A DNA stretch of 64,000 nt from assembly GCA_016787785.1 (NCBI GenBank), contig JAEUTO010000005.1, positions 310,001 to 374,000 on the forward strand, in the 5' to 3' direction. Positions 54,057-63,655 of this stretch are shown piece by piece (within the stretch, counting starts at the first letter, position 1; each line of letters begins with the position of its first letter). The notes under the pieces were generated by a model. The model did no database searches, was not told where the DNA came from, and saw only the letters and a program-made list of their open reading frames with translations. A program made the position numbers and the translations under genes. The DNA is from Bacteroidia bacterium. GTDB taxonomy: Bacteria; Bacteroidota; Bacteroidia; B-17B0; Aurantibacillaceae.

Positions 54057-55940
54057 TCAATCAAAAAAGCTCCAACTAATGCCTAGTCTAAATGCCCTGT
54101 CGGTTTGATAGTAGCCCTGAGTTAAGGCGTAATGTGTTCCGGCTAACCCATACAGTGCATTTTCAAGTTTAAAGAAAAAGGATACCGGTTTTATTCTGGC
54201 ATTAATATAAACATCTACAAATGGGTAAGGAGTTGTTTTAAAATTCTCTTGTAAATAAAAAGCTTGTGTTGACGGCATGTAACCATACGAATAAAAAGAA
54301 TCATAGATCTGCAACTGACTTCCTATCTGCAATTGTAAATTATTTTTAAAAAGAAAACCAGTGTAAAATAGTTTAGCACTTGCCTGGTTTTTTGGAAGCC
54401 GCACATAGGTAGTATTGGATGTGTTTTGGAAACGATATTCTAACGAAGTGCCTAGGTGTTTAAAAAATATCTTGGCAAAATTTAAATTAAATCCGGTATT
54501 ACTTATTGGTTTTGCATATTGCCCCGGTAAACCTACGTTATCAAAAAATAAATAATTATTCATGTTTTGAACAAATACACCAACAGAAAAATTCTTGTTG
54601 AAAGCAAAACCTAAATTAGCCTGTGTTTGTTGTTGGGCTTTGTAACCGTTATTAAACCAGGTAAAGTGGTTACTTATCCAGTAATTATAAATATAATCTG
54701 CCGAACGACTCTCTGCCAATAAATTTAAATATACGTACCGCGACTTACCACCATTTAAAAGAAAGACGGATCTGTTTTCGGCCTTGTAGTTGCCTTTGTT
54801 AGCGCCATCAAAAATGTATTGAAAATTAAAATGAGTTTGTAGTGATCTTTGATCTTTTGTTGCTCTTTGACTGGCCGTGAACTGTTTTCTAAAAACAAGA
54901 TCTGCTGTTGCTATGTGATTATAAAATAAACTATCGGCTTTTTGCCAAACCTGGTTTACCTCATTTTTGTATCCAAATGAAAGCGCAAAATTTGAGTTGG
55001 TAGAAACTGCAGCATAACTAATTTCGTTTATAAATTTTAACACGTGAGAACTGTCATGTGTCGTGTCGGTATTTAAATATCTAATAATGTAAAAGTTTTC
55101 AGTAGCAATATTATAGTCATTGTATTCATATTTGCTTGAAGCAAAGCTGGATTTTAATTGTATGAAATGATTTAATTTTGTGCCGGAATCGCCCTTATTT
55201 AATTTAAAATATGGATTGAACATGGCTTTAAATTCCCTGTTATCCCGCGTAGCGGAATTTAATCTTACAGGAAATAGTTGTTTGTTCTGTAACAATGTTG
55301 TCTCGGTAAGACTATCAGCCTTTATACCTCCATTTTCTTTGTTTTTATTTCCGTTGTTTAGGATGTAAAAATAATAACCAAAGCGCTCTTTTTTTGTAAT
55401 GTAATTACTTGAGAGATAAAAATTGTTGGTATAACTTTGTTGCTTAAGATAAAAACCTTCAGAGGTGTAGCGACTGAATTTTAAAGTGACGTTTACCCTT
55501 TTGTAGGTTTGACTAAAGACCATTTTAAAGACCTGAAATTTTTTACTCCCTGCAATACCGGTAAGATTGGCGTAAGGGCCTTTCGTGCGGTAGTAATTTA
55601 CCTGGTTCTCGTTATACACATCGTTTTTGTAAGCCGGGGGGCAAAAATTAAAACCAAGATCGTTAGTGCCGTAATTAAGTAAGTAATTTGGAGAGGGCAA
55701 CCCAATATTACCTAAAAAATTACGTGGAAAAAAATTATGAAGGTTGTTGATGCTTGTATCAGGATAGGTAAAATAATAGTTGGTAATAAGGTTATTCTTT
55801 TCTGTTTTAAAAGCAAGGTATGCCGGATCGGTTGAATAAGCTGTTTGAGAACCCGAAAAAAAGTACGAGCAACAAAACAAGCAAAGCCAGATTTTTTGTA
55901 GAGAATAATATGACCTTTTTTGTTGGAAAATAAAATGCAT
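54057..55940 (-). CDS. Putative outer-membrane porin
   Basis: 627 residues from ATG 55938-55940; the longer frame from 55964 begins upstream of a better start. A signal peptide with helix LQKIWLCLFCCSYFFSG lies near residue 17. The rest is rich in alternating aromatic and polar residues forming amphipathic strands (YYLNLLAESRSADYIYNY-like segments, RFGYYFYILNN, QLQIGSQLQIYDSFYSYGYM) and ends in FRLGISWSFFD, a terminal beta-barrel strand with an aromatic residue near the end. This matches the 'putative porin' family of Bacteroidota. Substrate unknown. Candidate -7 box TACTATTG at 55962-55969 lies 21 nt before the start. Confidence 0.75.
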   Translation of the reverse strand: MHFIFQQKRSYYSLQKIWLCLFCCSYFFSGSQTAYSTDPAYLAFKTEKNNLITNYYFTYPDTSINNLHNFFPRNFLGNIGLPSPNYLLNYGTNDLGFNFCPPAYKNDVYNENQVNYYRTKGPYANLTGIAGSKKFQVFKMVFSQTYKRVNVTLKFSRYTSEGFYLKQQSYTNNFYLSSNYITKKERFGYYFYILNNGNKNKENGGIKADSLTETTLLQNKQLFPVRLNSATRDNREFKAMFNPYFKLNKGDSGTKLNHFIQLKSSFASSKYEYNDYNIATENFYIIRYLNTDTTHDSSHVLKFINEISYAAVSTNSNFALSFGYKNEVNQVWQKADSLFYNHIATADLVFRKQFTASQRATKDQRSLQTHFNFQYIFDGANKGNYKAENRSVFLLNGGKSRYVYLNLLAESRSADYIYNYWISNHFTWFNNGYKAQQQTQANLGFAFNKNFSVGVFVQNMNNYLFFDNVGLPGQYAKPISNTGFNLNFAKIFFKHLGTSLEYRFQNTSNTTYVRLPKNQASAKLFYTGFLFKNNLQLQIGSQLQIYDSFYSYGYMPSTQAFYLQENFKTTPYPFVDVYINARIKPVSFFFKLENALYGLAGTHYALTQGYYQTDRAFRLGISWSFFD

Positions 55941-56060
55941 CGGGCTTTTAAACGTAAATTCCAATAGTAAAACTAAGAAAATTTAATGTAATAAAATTTA
56001 AAGAAAGTTAAATGATCGTTTAAGCCTTGAGTAGCCCGTTTTCACTGGATTTCAAACGCA

Positions 56061-57092
56061 TTAAAATTTGTCGAAGAAATGCTCTTCTACATCAAAAGTG
56101 GATTTTAAACCAACTTCTTTGTAATCGGTAGCAAGCCATTTTTCTGCAATTTCGCGGCCACGATTCTTCAGATTTGATAAAAACTCCCAGGATGTGTTCA
56201 TTTTGCTGCTGTAGCTTAATTGGCTTAGTGCATCATATCCACTAATAGTATGTACAAATATTTCGCGGTTAATTTTATCATCCGATTTTAAGATGCCGTT
56301 TCTTATCAATTCATTACGGTAGTGAATCAATTTCATTTCGTTAATTAAACTGCTGTTGAAAGATATCTCATTTACCCTATCTGCTATATCTCTTGCAGTG
56401 GTTGGTACCGAATTAATATTTATTGAATTAATTTTTACCAATACAATATCGTGTAAATTGGTGTTGGTGATGATCGGGAAGATGGGAGGATTTCCCATAT
56501 AACCACCATCCCAATAAAATTGCCCTTCTATTTCAACAGCCTGGAATAAAAACGGTAAACAGGCCGACGCCATAACTGCATCAACCGTAATTTCTTTATT
56601 GGAAAATATTTTTGCTTTGTTTGTTTTTACATTTGTTGCACAAATAAAAAGTTTCTTTTTATTGTAACGTTGTAATTCTTCAAAGTCAATAATATTAGTT
56701 AAAATATCGCGAAGTGGGTTATAATTAAAGGGGTTAAAGTTGTAGGGGGAGAGTACTTGAGTAATAGCGTTGAACATCATGTATCCGGTGCTATTGTAAA
56801 TATCCCCTTGGCCATAGGTTTTATCTAATACACCGGGCTTAAATAAAAAGCTACCACTAAGGGCGATCTTTCTCCAGAGTTCTTCTAAAAGTTCTTTAGC
56901 TTTTGTTGGTCCGCCAATATGCAAACCATATGCACATGTTACAGCGTTTACTGCGCCGGCACTTGTTCCGCACATCGCTTCAGCAACAAGATTATCTTCT
57001 TCCAGGAGTCTGTCTAAAACCCCCCATGTAAATGCGCCATGAGCGCCTCCACCTTGTAAAGCAATACCAACATTTTTCTTCTCTAGCTTCAT
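56061..57092 (-). CDS. Patatin-like phospholipase
   Basis: 343 residues without a signal peptide. The oxyanion loop is LQGGGAHGAF near residue 12, the nucleophile S44 in MCGTSAGAVNA and the catalytic aspartate D195 in WDGGYMGNPP, the complete patatin dyad. The C-terminal 140 residues are helical and less conserved. Patatins of this RssA/YchK type hydrolyse acyl esters of phospholipids or related lipids; natural substrate unknown. Candidate promoter TTG-N18-TATATTTA (57111-57139) lies 18 nt before the ATG. Confidence 0.9.
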   Translation of the reverse strand: MKLEKKNVGIALQGGGAHGAFTWGVLDRLLEEDNLVAEAMCGTSAGAVNAVTCAYGLHIGGPTKAKELLEELWRKIALSGSFLFKPGVLDKTYGQGDIYNSTGYMMFNAITQVLSPYNFNPFNYNPLRDILTNIIDFEELQRYNKKKLFICATNVKTNKAKIFSNKEITVDAVMASACLPFLFQAVEIEGQFYWDGGYMGNPPIFPIITNTNLHDIVLVKINSININSVPTTARDIADRVNEISFNSSLINEMKLIHYRNELIRNGILKSDDKINREIFVHTISGYDALSQLSYSSKMNTSWEFLSNLKNRGREIAEKWLATDYKEVGLKSTFDVEEHFFDKF

Positions 57093-57110
57093 TTTTTTTG
57101 GAATATCCTA

Positions 57111-57139
57111 TAAATATAAAATTTTAAAGCCGAAGGCAA
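57111..57139 (-). promoter_or_regulatory. Candidate patatin promoter
   Basis: Minus strand TTG (57137-57139), 18-nt spacer and TATATTTA (57111-57118), differing from TAnnTTTG in the last base only, then 18 nt to the ATG. Confidence 0.4.
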
Positions 57140-57194
57140 AATCTTTTTGTCAACAAATATGGGGCTTTAATCTAAAATATAAGGGAGAAAAGGC

Positions 57195-58238
57195 CTAAAG
57201 CTCGTTTAGAGCCTGAATTGCAGCCTCAAAGTTGGGCTGGATCTTTAAGCACATGTTATAATCTGCTTTTGCACTTTCTTTGTCTTTTAGCTTCGCATAA
57301 GTATAACCACGGGCAAAATAAGCCGCTGCCGAATTTGGGTTGAGGGCAATGGCATTTGTAAAATTCTCCAAAGCTGTCTTATTATCTTTTTTTATTTCAA
57401 GGTAAATCGCACCAAGATTATAGTAGCAGGTTTCACAATTTTTATTTTTCGTTAAGATGGCTTTATACTCAATAATGGCTTCGTCTATTTTACCAATATC
57501 CTGTAATAATTTAGCGCGGGCGTAAACTGTGTTTTCGTTAGACGGATTTATTTTTAACGCGTTATTATAATATTCTAAAGCAATAGGATTTTTTCTTGCA
57601 GCATACATTACGCCAATATCAATAAAAGCATTCTCATATTTATTGTCCTGTTCAATAGCGGTTTCTAAACTTGAGATGGCTCTTGTTGTATCTCCACTTT
57701 CTCGGTAAATACTTCCTTTTAAATAATAGGCTTTTGCTAACCTGTCGTTAATTTTTAAAGCTTTGTTCACGTAATCAATTCCTTTCTGATATTGTCTTAC
57801 CAAATAGTATAATTCAGATAATTTTAACAGCGCATCTACATTATCAGGGAATTTTTTTTCAATTATTTCTAAAAGCTCTTTTGATAAACGTGTATTATTT
57901 TGTGCGTAATAGGCATCAACTAATGTCATATAATAATTTGCTTTGGTACTATCCATTTTAATAGCACGCTTGGCATCATATACCGCTTCGGTTAATTGTT
58001 TTAAAGCAATATAAATATTGGCCCGCTTATCGTACAGGTCTGGATTTCCGGCATCTTTTAACAGCTCGGCGTTTACCGCTTTTAATTCGGGCGAATTTAA
58101 TTTGATGCTTAAACTATCGGCGGTTTTGTTTTCAGTTTGAGTTTGTTCAGGATTATTTTTACAGGCATTAACTGCAAACAATAAAATAGTTGCAATAAAA
58201 AATAAAGAATAATTTCTTTTATTAAAATTAAAGATCAT
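57195..58238 (-). CDS. TPR-repeat lipoprotein
   Basis: 347 residues. N-terminal signal with a lipobox (LFFIATILLFAVNAC) puts a lipid on C26. About eight TPR units fill the rest, for example KAYYLKGSIYRESGDTTRAI, NVDALLKLSELYYLVRQYQK, CYYNLGAIYLEIKKDNKTAL, and AAYFARGYTYAKLKDKESAK. Such proteins hold partner proteins at the periplasmic face of a membrane. It overlaps the Fe-S gene upstream by 11 bp and is the last gene of the MCE operon. Partner unknown. Confidence 0.88.
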   Translation of the reverse strand: MIFNFNKRNYSLFFIATILLFAVNACKNNPEQTQTENKTADSLSIKLNSPELKAVNAELLKDAGNPDLYDKRANIYIALKQLTEAVYDAKRAIKMDSTKANYYMTLVDAYYAQNNTRLSKELLEIIEKKFPDNVDALLKLSELYYLVRQYQKGIDYVNKALKINDRLAKAYYLKGSIYRESGDTTRAISSLETAIEQDNKYENAFIDIGVMYAARKNPIALEYYNNALKINPSNENTVYARAKLLQDIGKIDEAIIEYKAILTKNKNCETCYYNLGAIYLEIKKDNKTALENFTNAIALNPNSAAAYFARGYTYAKLKDKESAKADYNMCLKIQPNFEAAIQALNEL

Positions 58239-59016
58239 TTGCGGTAGCTATTAATTCTGCAATATCCAGTACTTTGGTTTTGTCTTCTTTATTAAAGTGT
58301 TTCACGCCATCGGTCATCATCGTGTTACAAAACGGACAACCAACCGCTATCACATCCGGATTTAATGCTAAAGCTTCTTCAGCGCGCTCCACATTCACTT
58401 CTTTATTTCCTTTTTCAGCCTCTTTAAACATTTGTGCACCACCGGCACCACAACATAAACCTTTGGCTTTACTTCGCTTCATTTCAGCCAACTCAACATC
58501 TAACTTTTCAATTATTTCGCGAGGCGCTTCGTACACATCATTTGCTCTTCCTAAATAACACGGATCATGAAAAACAATTTTCTTTCCCTTAAATACACCG
58601 CCCTGAACTTTTAATTTACCCTGATTAATTAATTCCTGCACCAATTGTGTGTGGTGAACCACTTCGTAATTTCCACCCAAAGCAGGATATTCATTTTTAA
58701 TGGTATTAAAACAATGCGGGCAACCTGTAACGATCTTCTTAACGCCATAACCATTCATTACCGTTATGTTTTGCATGGCCTGCATCTGGAATAAAAATTC
58801 ATTTCCTCCACGTTTTGCCGGATCGCCGGTGCAACCTTCTTCAGATCCAAGAATAGCAAATTTAATTTTTACATGATCTAAAATACGAACAATAGCCTTG
58901 GTAATTTTTTTGGCGCGATCGTCGAAACTGCCGCTGCAACCTACCCAAAATAATATTTCGGGAGTTTCGCCTGCAGCCATCATCTCGGCCATTGTTGGAA
59001 CTTTTATAGTTGACAT
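58228..59016 (-). CDS. HdrB/LutA-like Fe-S (CCG-domain) protein
   Basis: 262 residues. Two cysteine-rich CCG domains: first WVGCSGSFDDRAK near residue 25, GSEEGCTGDPAKRGG and TGCPHCFNTIKNEYP near residue 97; second FHDPCYLGRANDV near residue 149, KGLCCGAGGAQMF near residue 185 and GCPFCNTMMTD near residue 225. This is the heterodisulfide-reductase subunit B family. It probably works with the membrane Fe-S protein 12 bp upstream in electron transfer; the acceptor is not known, and Bacteroidota lack the methanogen disulfide. Confidence 0.88.
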   Translation of the reverse strand: MSTIKVPTMAEMMAAGETPEILFWVGCSGSFDDRAKKITKAIVRILDHVKIKFAILGSEEGCTGDPAKRGGNEFLFQMQAMQNITVMNGYGVKKIVTGCPHCFNTIKNEYPALGGNYEVVHHTQLVQELINQGKLKVQGGVFKGKKIVFHDPCYLGRANDVYEAPREIIEKLDVELAEMKRSKAKGLCCGAGGAQMFKEAEKGNKEVNVERAEEALALNPDVIAVGCPFCNTMMTDGVKHFNKEDKTKVLDIAELIATANDL

Positions 59017-59028
59017 ATGATCAAATTT

Positions 59029-60354
59029 TTAATTCTCGTTAGTCCAATTAGCTCTATCTGCCTGGCTAAACTGCCATGGTGCACCGTTGTTCTCAATGTT
59101 AGTGAACATGGTATTTAACTCCGGGCGTGTATTGCTTTCTTCCATCACTAAATACCTTCTTATTTCAACAATAATTGCCAATGGATCGATATTTACAGGG
59201 CATTCCTGCACGCATGCGTTACACGTATTACAGGCCCAGATCTCTTCATGTTTTATGTAATCACCTAATAAAGATTTTCCATCATCTACAAAGGTTCCTT
59301 TGTTCTTATCAATATTTTTCCCAACCTCTTCTAATCTGTCGCGCGTATCCATCATAATTTTACGCGGCGATAATGCCTTACCTGTAATGTTTTGCGGACA
59401 AGCAGAAGTACATCTTCCGCACTCGGTGCAACTATAGGCATCCATTAAATTTTTCCAGTTAAGATCTTGTACGTCTTTAACGCCAAACCTCACAGGATTA
59501 TTTGGATCTGTTTTTGCAACGTAAGCGGGATCAAAATTTGGAGCAACCACATCTGTCACAGCGTCTAGCGTTGTGAACTCACCTTTTGGTTTTAAATTCG
59601 AGTAATAAGTATTGGGAAATCCAAGAACAATATGCAGGTGTTTTGAGAATGGTAAATAATTTAAAAAACCAAACACCATTAAAATATGTCCCCACCAGCC
59701 AACACGTTCAACAATATGTAGTGCACTTTCTGACAAGCCGCCAAATAATAAAGGGCCTACGTGTTTACTTACAGTTAAACCCAAAGAGCCGTCATTTAAA
59801 TTAGTTGCATGCGATAAACCTCTTGAATACAAAACCTCGTCGGCACCATTCATCATAAAGATAAAACAGATCAATGTTATCTCTCCGATTAAAATTAAGT
59901 TAGCATCTAATTTTGGCCAACCATTTAATTCGCTTTTTACAAGACGCGGCACTTTTAATAAATTTCTTCTGCTTAAAAATGCAATGGTTCCAATAAACGC
60001 TAAAACAGAAAGTATCTCAATAAAACTTACGGCAAACGTATATAATCCACCAAGTGATTCTCTGAAAATACGATGACTACCACTTATTCCATCCACAACT
60101 ATTTCTATTAATTCTATTTGTGTTATTATGAAAGCGGAGTATAAAAAGAAATGTAAGATGGCAGGAATGGGTCTTGAGAACATTTTTTGCTGGCCAAAAG
60201 CTACTAAGATCATTGTTTTTAAACGGTCACCTTTATTATCAGCAAAAGAAACATCTCTGCCTAAGAGAATATTTCTGCGGATCTTCTTAACATTGATCGC
60301 AAAATAACCAGATGCCCCAATTAAAAGTAAAGCGAAGATGATCGAGCTTATCAT
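59029..60354 (-). CDS. HdrC/HdrE-like membrane Fe-S electron-transfer protein
   Basis: 441 residues. Residues about 1-270 contain six helices with histidines suited to heme b (ILHFFLYSAFIITQIELIEI, VGWWGHILMVFGFLNYLPFS), like NarI/HdrE domains. Residues about 305-415 hold two 4Fe-4S motifs, CTECGRCTSACP and CNTCNACVQECP, spaced as in HdrC. So it is a membrane quinone-type module joined to a ferredoxin-type module, pairing with the HdrB-like protein downstream. Such pairs in Bacteroidota are annotated only as Fe-S proteins, and their reaction is unproved. The gene is 9 bp after the MCE gene. Confidence 0.85.
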   Translation of the reverse strand: MISSIIFALLLIGASGYFAINVKKIRRNILLGRDVSFADNKGDRLKTMILVAFGQQKMFSRPIPAILHFFLYSAFIITQIELIEIVVDGISGSHRIFRESLGGLYTFAVSFIEILSVLAFIGTIAFLSRRNLLKVPRLVKSELNGWPKLDANLILIGEITLICFIFMMNGADEVLYSRGLSHATNLNDGSLGLTVSKHVGPLLFGGLSESALHIVERVGWWGHILMVFGFLNYLPFSKHLHIVLGFPNTYYSNLKPKGEFTTLDAVTDVVAPNFDPAYVAKTDPNNPVRFGVKDVQDLNWKNLMDAYSCTECGRCTSACPQNITGKALSPRKIMMDTRDRLEEVGKNIDKNKGTFVDDGKSLLGDYIKHEEIWACNTCNACVQECPVNIDPLAIIVEIRRYLVMEESNTRPELNTMFTNIENNGAPWQFSQADRANWTNEN

Positions 60355-60363
60355 ATTTGTTGT

Positions 60364-61344
60364 CTATGGATTTACAGGTTTGCGGGATTTTCTTCCGAAA
60401 ACAGAAAAGTGAATGTAACGTTCAGGATTTAACCTTAGGTCTTTTAATAATTTATCCAGATCTTCTGATGACTTATTTAAGTTGTTATATAACGAATCAT
60501 TTTTAGCAAGCTTACCTATTGTGCCTTGTCCTTCGTTGATCTTGGCCAGCAAAATATTTAATTCTTTCATAGATTTATCGGCATTGGCAATAGCGTCTTT
60601 TAATTGTGCTTTCGCTAAACTATCCGTCATGCTACTTACATTACTAATAATGTTATCGATCCTTTGCCCGTTCTTATTTAAATTAGAAGTTATTTGGTTT
60701 AAATTAGAAAGCACACTCGATATTTTTACTTTTTCCGATCCAACAAGGTCATCTAATTTGTAAGCCGTTTGTTCTAACGTTAAGATCGCTTTTCTAACAC
60801 TCTCAAAAGATTTATCAAGGTTATCCCGCGTTTTTGTATTTAAAATTAAACTCACAACAGTCATTACACTATCCATGCTGTTAATTAAATTCTCTGCTTT
60901 TGCCTGAATGGGAGCAATACGTTTATCCAACGATTCTTTAAAGCCTTCTTCCGCCGCCGCAATTAGTGTATCGCCACTTTTTACCATTTCGGCTTCGTTG
61001 CTAAAAATAATTTCAACGGCTTTTGATCCTAAAAGGTCAGAACTGATTGCTTTTGCTATTGAATTTTTAGGGATCTTAACGTCTTCGGTTAGCAAAAATT
61101 TAACTAAAACCCTATTTTGCCCGCCTTGTTGATATAAAGATACCTCGTTTACCTGGCCGATCTTAAAACCATTAATTAATAATGGATTAGCGGGAATCAA
61201 ATTGTCAATTTTTGGATAAACAGCATACAAATAATATTTGTGCGAAAAAAGATTAGTACCCTTTAAAAAATTAATGCCCCAAAGAAAGGCTGCGATGGCA
61301 CATATAACTACAATACCTATTTTAAATTCTTTACTTACCTTCAC
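60364..61344 (-). CDS. MCE/MlaD-domain protein
   Basis: 326 residues from GTG 61342-61344. One N-terminal helix (FKIGIVVICAIAAFLWGINFL) then the MCE domain (YAVYPKIDNLIPANPLLINGF, IGQVNEVSLYQQGGQNRVLV, AISSDLLGSKAVEII) and a coiled-coil tail of about 180 residues (MNDSVMTVV-like LINSMDSVMTVVSLILN, SSVLSNLNQITSNLNKNGQR). The family carries lipids between membranes in the periplasm, with MlaE/MlaF ABC partners not seen here. It heads the operon with the Fe-S genes. A TATATTTA box (61371-61378) lies 26 nt upstream; its use is doubtful. Confidence 0.85.
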   Translation of the reverse strand: MKVSKEFKIGIVVICAIAAFLWGINFLKGTNLFSHKYYLYAVYPKIDNLIPANPLLINGFKIGQVNEVSLYQQGGQNRVLVKFLLTEDVKIPKNSIAKAISSDLLGSKAVEIIFSNEAEMVKSGDTLIAAAEEGFKESLDKRIAPIQAKAENLINSMDSVMTVVSLILNTKTRDNLDKSFESVRKAILTLEQTAYKLDDLVGSEKVKISSVLSNLNQITSNLNKNGQRIDNIISNVSSMTDSLAKAQLKDAIANADKSMKELNILLAKINEGQGTIGKLAKNDSLYNNLNKSSEDLDKLLKDLRLNPERYIHFSVFGRKSRKPVNP

Positions 61345-61406
61345 AAAAAAAAGTATCTATTTTTAAAGCATAAATATAGGTATTTTATTGATTAAAACAG
61401 CGCAAA

Positions 61407-61931
61407 ATGAACCGGAAATTAAAGAACGAAGAGCTAAATCGTATGTCGGTGAGCGATTTTAAAAACGCCGAAAAGCGGGCTCTTGTTATAATTTTGGATA
61501 ATGTAAGAAGTCTTAACAATGTTGGCTCGGCATTTAGAACGGCTGATGCATTTTTAATTGAAGAGATCATTTTATGCGGCGTTACGGGCAAGCCACCCAA
61601 CAAAGAAATAGAAAAAACAGCTCTTGGCGCCACATCTACTGTAAAATGGTCATATTTTAAAACCACACTTGAAGCTATCGAGGCTTTTAAACAAAAAAAC
61701 TACAGTATTTATGCTGTTGAGCAAGCTACAAACAGCGTTCCGCTAAATAAATTTACACCTGATGAAAAAATGGCATTTGTGTTTGGCAACGAGGTGTATG
61801 GTGTAGATCAGGAAGTAATTGATGGTTGTAAAGCTGTTATTGAAATTCCCCAGGCAGGCACCAAACATTCATTAAATATATCGGTTAGTATTGGCATTGT
61901 GCTTTGGGAAATCTCAAGGTATTCCATTTAA
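61407..61931 (+). CDS. TrmH-family (SPOUT) RNA methyltransferase
   Basis: 174 residues. SPOUT motifs: LVIILDNVRSLNNVGSAFRT near residue 29 (motif 1), MAFVFGNEVYGVDQEVID near residue 122 (motif 2) and IPQAGTKHSLNISVSIGIVL near residue 150 (motif 3), with the RNA 2'-O-ribose methylating type of knot. The size matches the small TrmH group, so the substrate may be tRNA or rRNA but cannot be told. It diverges from the MCE operon; both begin in the same 62-bp gap. Confidence 0.88.
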   Translation: MNRKLKNEELNRMSVSDFKNAEKRALVIILDNVRSLNNVGSAFRTADAFLIEEIILCGVTGKPPNKEIEKTALGATSTVKWSYFKTTLEAIEAFKQKNYSIYAVEQATNSVPLNKFTPDEKMAFVFGNEVYGVDQEVIDGCKAVIEIPQAGTKHSLNISVSIGIVLWEISRYSI

Positions 61932-62046
61932 GCTACCGTTTATTCGCAAAAAACTACCGTGTATTAGTTTTTATTCTATAAAAGCTTATTAATTGACTAT
62001 TTTTACTTTAAAAGTAGTTAACATTTTTTATCGTAAAACATTACCT

Positions 62047-63600
62047 ATGAAAAAAATATCCATTTTAATATTAATACTGTTTTCGTGTTCATTTTATGCG
62101 CAAATTTTGCCGTATCTGAACGCTTCAACTGCTAACACTAACGAGTTTCCGGTTGATGCTGATACAAATATTTATATGTTTCACGGTAATAGGCTTGTAA
62201 AAACAGATAAAAATTTTAATACTATTTGGGCCAAGACATATGCTGGTTTAAATTTTTCTAATTTATTGCTTTCAAAAACAGGGAGCATGTATTTTATTGC
62301 TAAAAATGGTTCATTCGGTATTTACTTCGGAAAACTCAACCCAAATGGCAGCGTAAGTTGGGTTAAAACTACTCAGGCAATAAATGCCATTCTATCTGCA
62401 ACAACTTCAATTTCGTATACGCTTAATTTAACTAGTTTATTATTGGACAGAAACAATGATCTTTTACTTTCCGGAGATAATTTTTTGCTTAAAACAGATA
62501 CGCTTGGTAACGGAATTAAAATAAAAGTTTTTAATGGTAACACGGGAACTACTCCAATGCAAGGCTTATCCATAATATGTGATTCTGCCGGTATATATAA
62601 ATTAGCCGGTGCCGGAACTATGGCCCTTTCAGGAGGTTCTGGCGTTAGTATATATTCATTTTCCGATATTACCAATGCTTTTACAAGCGTTAAGAATCAT
62701 TTAACAGGTAACTATCAAAGTTTTAGCTGGGGATTTACAAGATCAAGATTCGCAAATAGTTTTTATGCACGTCTTCAAGGATATTCGATTCCTGCTTCAA
62801 TTCCAATTAACCAATTGGCTAAATTTGATATAAGCGGAAACGCGAAATGGTTTAAAGCGATCTCAAACTCCTTTATGAATCCTGCCCAAATTGCATTTTA
62901 TGTTAACGAAAATAATAATGGTGATCTGTTTTACGCCACGGGTACTTACAATTCAAACGTATTATATACAAGTGCTTTTTTAAAGTTAGATTCTAATGGG
63001 GTTGGAAATAATTTTCAAACCGCTATGCTTTACAATTATAATATTGGACCTTCTTTTTATGCTGTTCCTTCACACGCGCCGCATTCGATATATAACGGTA
63101 GTTATTATTTTGACGTTTCGGGTTACTCTTTTCCAAATAATCCTTTAACGATTCAAAAATTTAGTTCTGCTTTAACGTTTTCTTGTTCAAATACTATAAC
63201 TGATAATAGCAGTAACGCCGGCCCTATATTTCCGCAAACAATGGTTAGCCCAACAATACAACCTGTTACTTCATTTACGTTAAGTAATTTTTCTACCTCT
63301 GCCACGCCTGTTACGTTCTCTGTAAATCTAAATTTTTGCCTGGTTACTGGCGCAAATGAAAAAAGTTTAATGGCGAACGATGTCTTCATTACTCCTAACC
63401 CCGCTCAGGATAAATTAAAAATAAAATTGAGTAATGATCTAATTGCAGATGTAATTGAAATTATAGATATGAATGGTAGAGTGATAAGCAATTATTATTC
63501 CACTTCTGAAATTAATATTAGCGAACTTAATGCAGGTATTTATTTTTTGAATATAAAAGCAGGCAATACAACATTAAAAAAGAAATTTTTGAAAGAATAG
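62047..63600 (+). CDS. T9SS-secreted protein of unknown function
   Basis: 517 residues from ATG 62047 with signal peptide KKISILILILFSCSFYAQ. The body is a repeated beta pattern around SGVSIYSFSDITNAFTS and LNPNGSVSWVKTTQAI that resembles beta-propeller/SBBP-type cargo. The last 80 residues (DVFITPNPAQDKLKIKLS ... NAGIYFLNIKAG, ending KKKFLKE) are a type A T9SS sorting domain. It is exported by the SprA translocon. The earlier frame from 61993 is probably untranslated. A possible promoter, TTG at 61993 with TAACATTT at 62019, is weak. Function unknown. Confidence 0.82.
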   Translation: MKKISILILILFSCSFYAQILPYLNASTANTNEFPVDADTNIYMFHGNRLVKTDKNFNTIWAKTYAGLNFSNLLLSKTGSMYFIAKNGSFGIYFGKLNPNGSVSWVKTTQAINAILSATTSISYTLNLTSLLLDRNNDLLLSGDNFLLKTDTLGNGIKIKVFNGNTGTTPMQGLSIICDSAGIYKLAGAGTMALSGGSGVSIYSFSDITNAFTSVKNHLTGNYQSFSWGFTRSRFANSFYARLQGYSIPASIPINQLAKFDISGNAKWFKAISNSFMNPAQIAFYVNENNNGDLFYATGTYNSNVLYTSAFLKLDSNGVGNNFQTAMLYNYNIGPSFYAVPSHAPHSIYNGSYYFDVSGYSFPNNPLTIQKFSSALTFSCSNTITDNSSNAGPIFPQTMVSPTIQPVTSFTLSNFSTSATPVTFSVNLNFCLVTGANEKSLMANDVFITPNPAQDKLKIKLSNDLIADVIEIIDMNGRVISNYYSTSEINISELNAGIYFLNIKAGNTTLKKKFLKE

Positions 63601-63629
63601 ATGTTTTTCCCAATAATCTCTATATTAAT

Positions 63630-63655
63630 AAACCGGTTAGCGCCGGTTTTTTTTA
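63630..63655 (+). terminator. Terminator after the T9SS cargo gene
   Basis: Stem AACCGG (63631-63636) with CCGGTT (63643-63648), 6-base loop, and a long T-run. It ends the rightward transcript about 30 bp after the stop. Confidence 0.8.
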
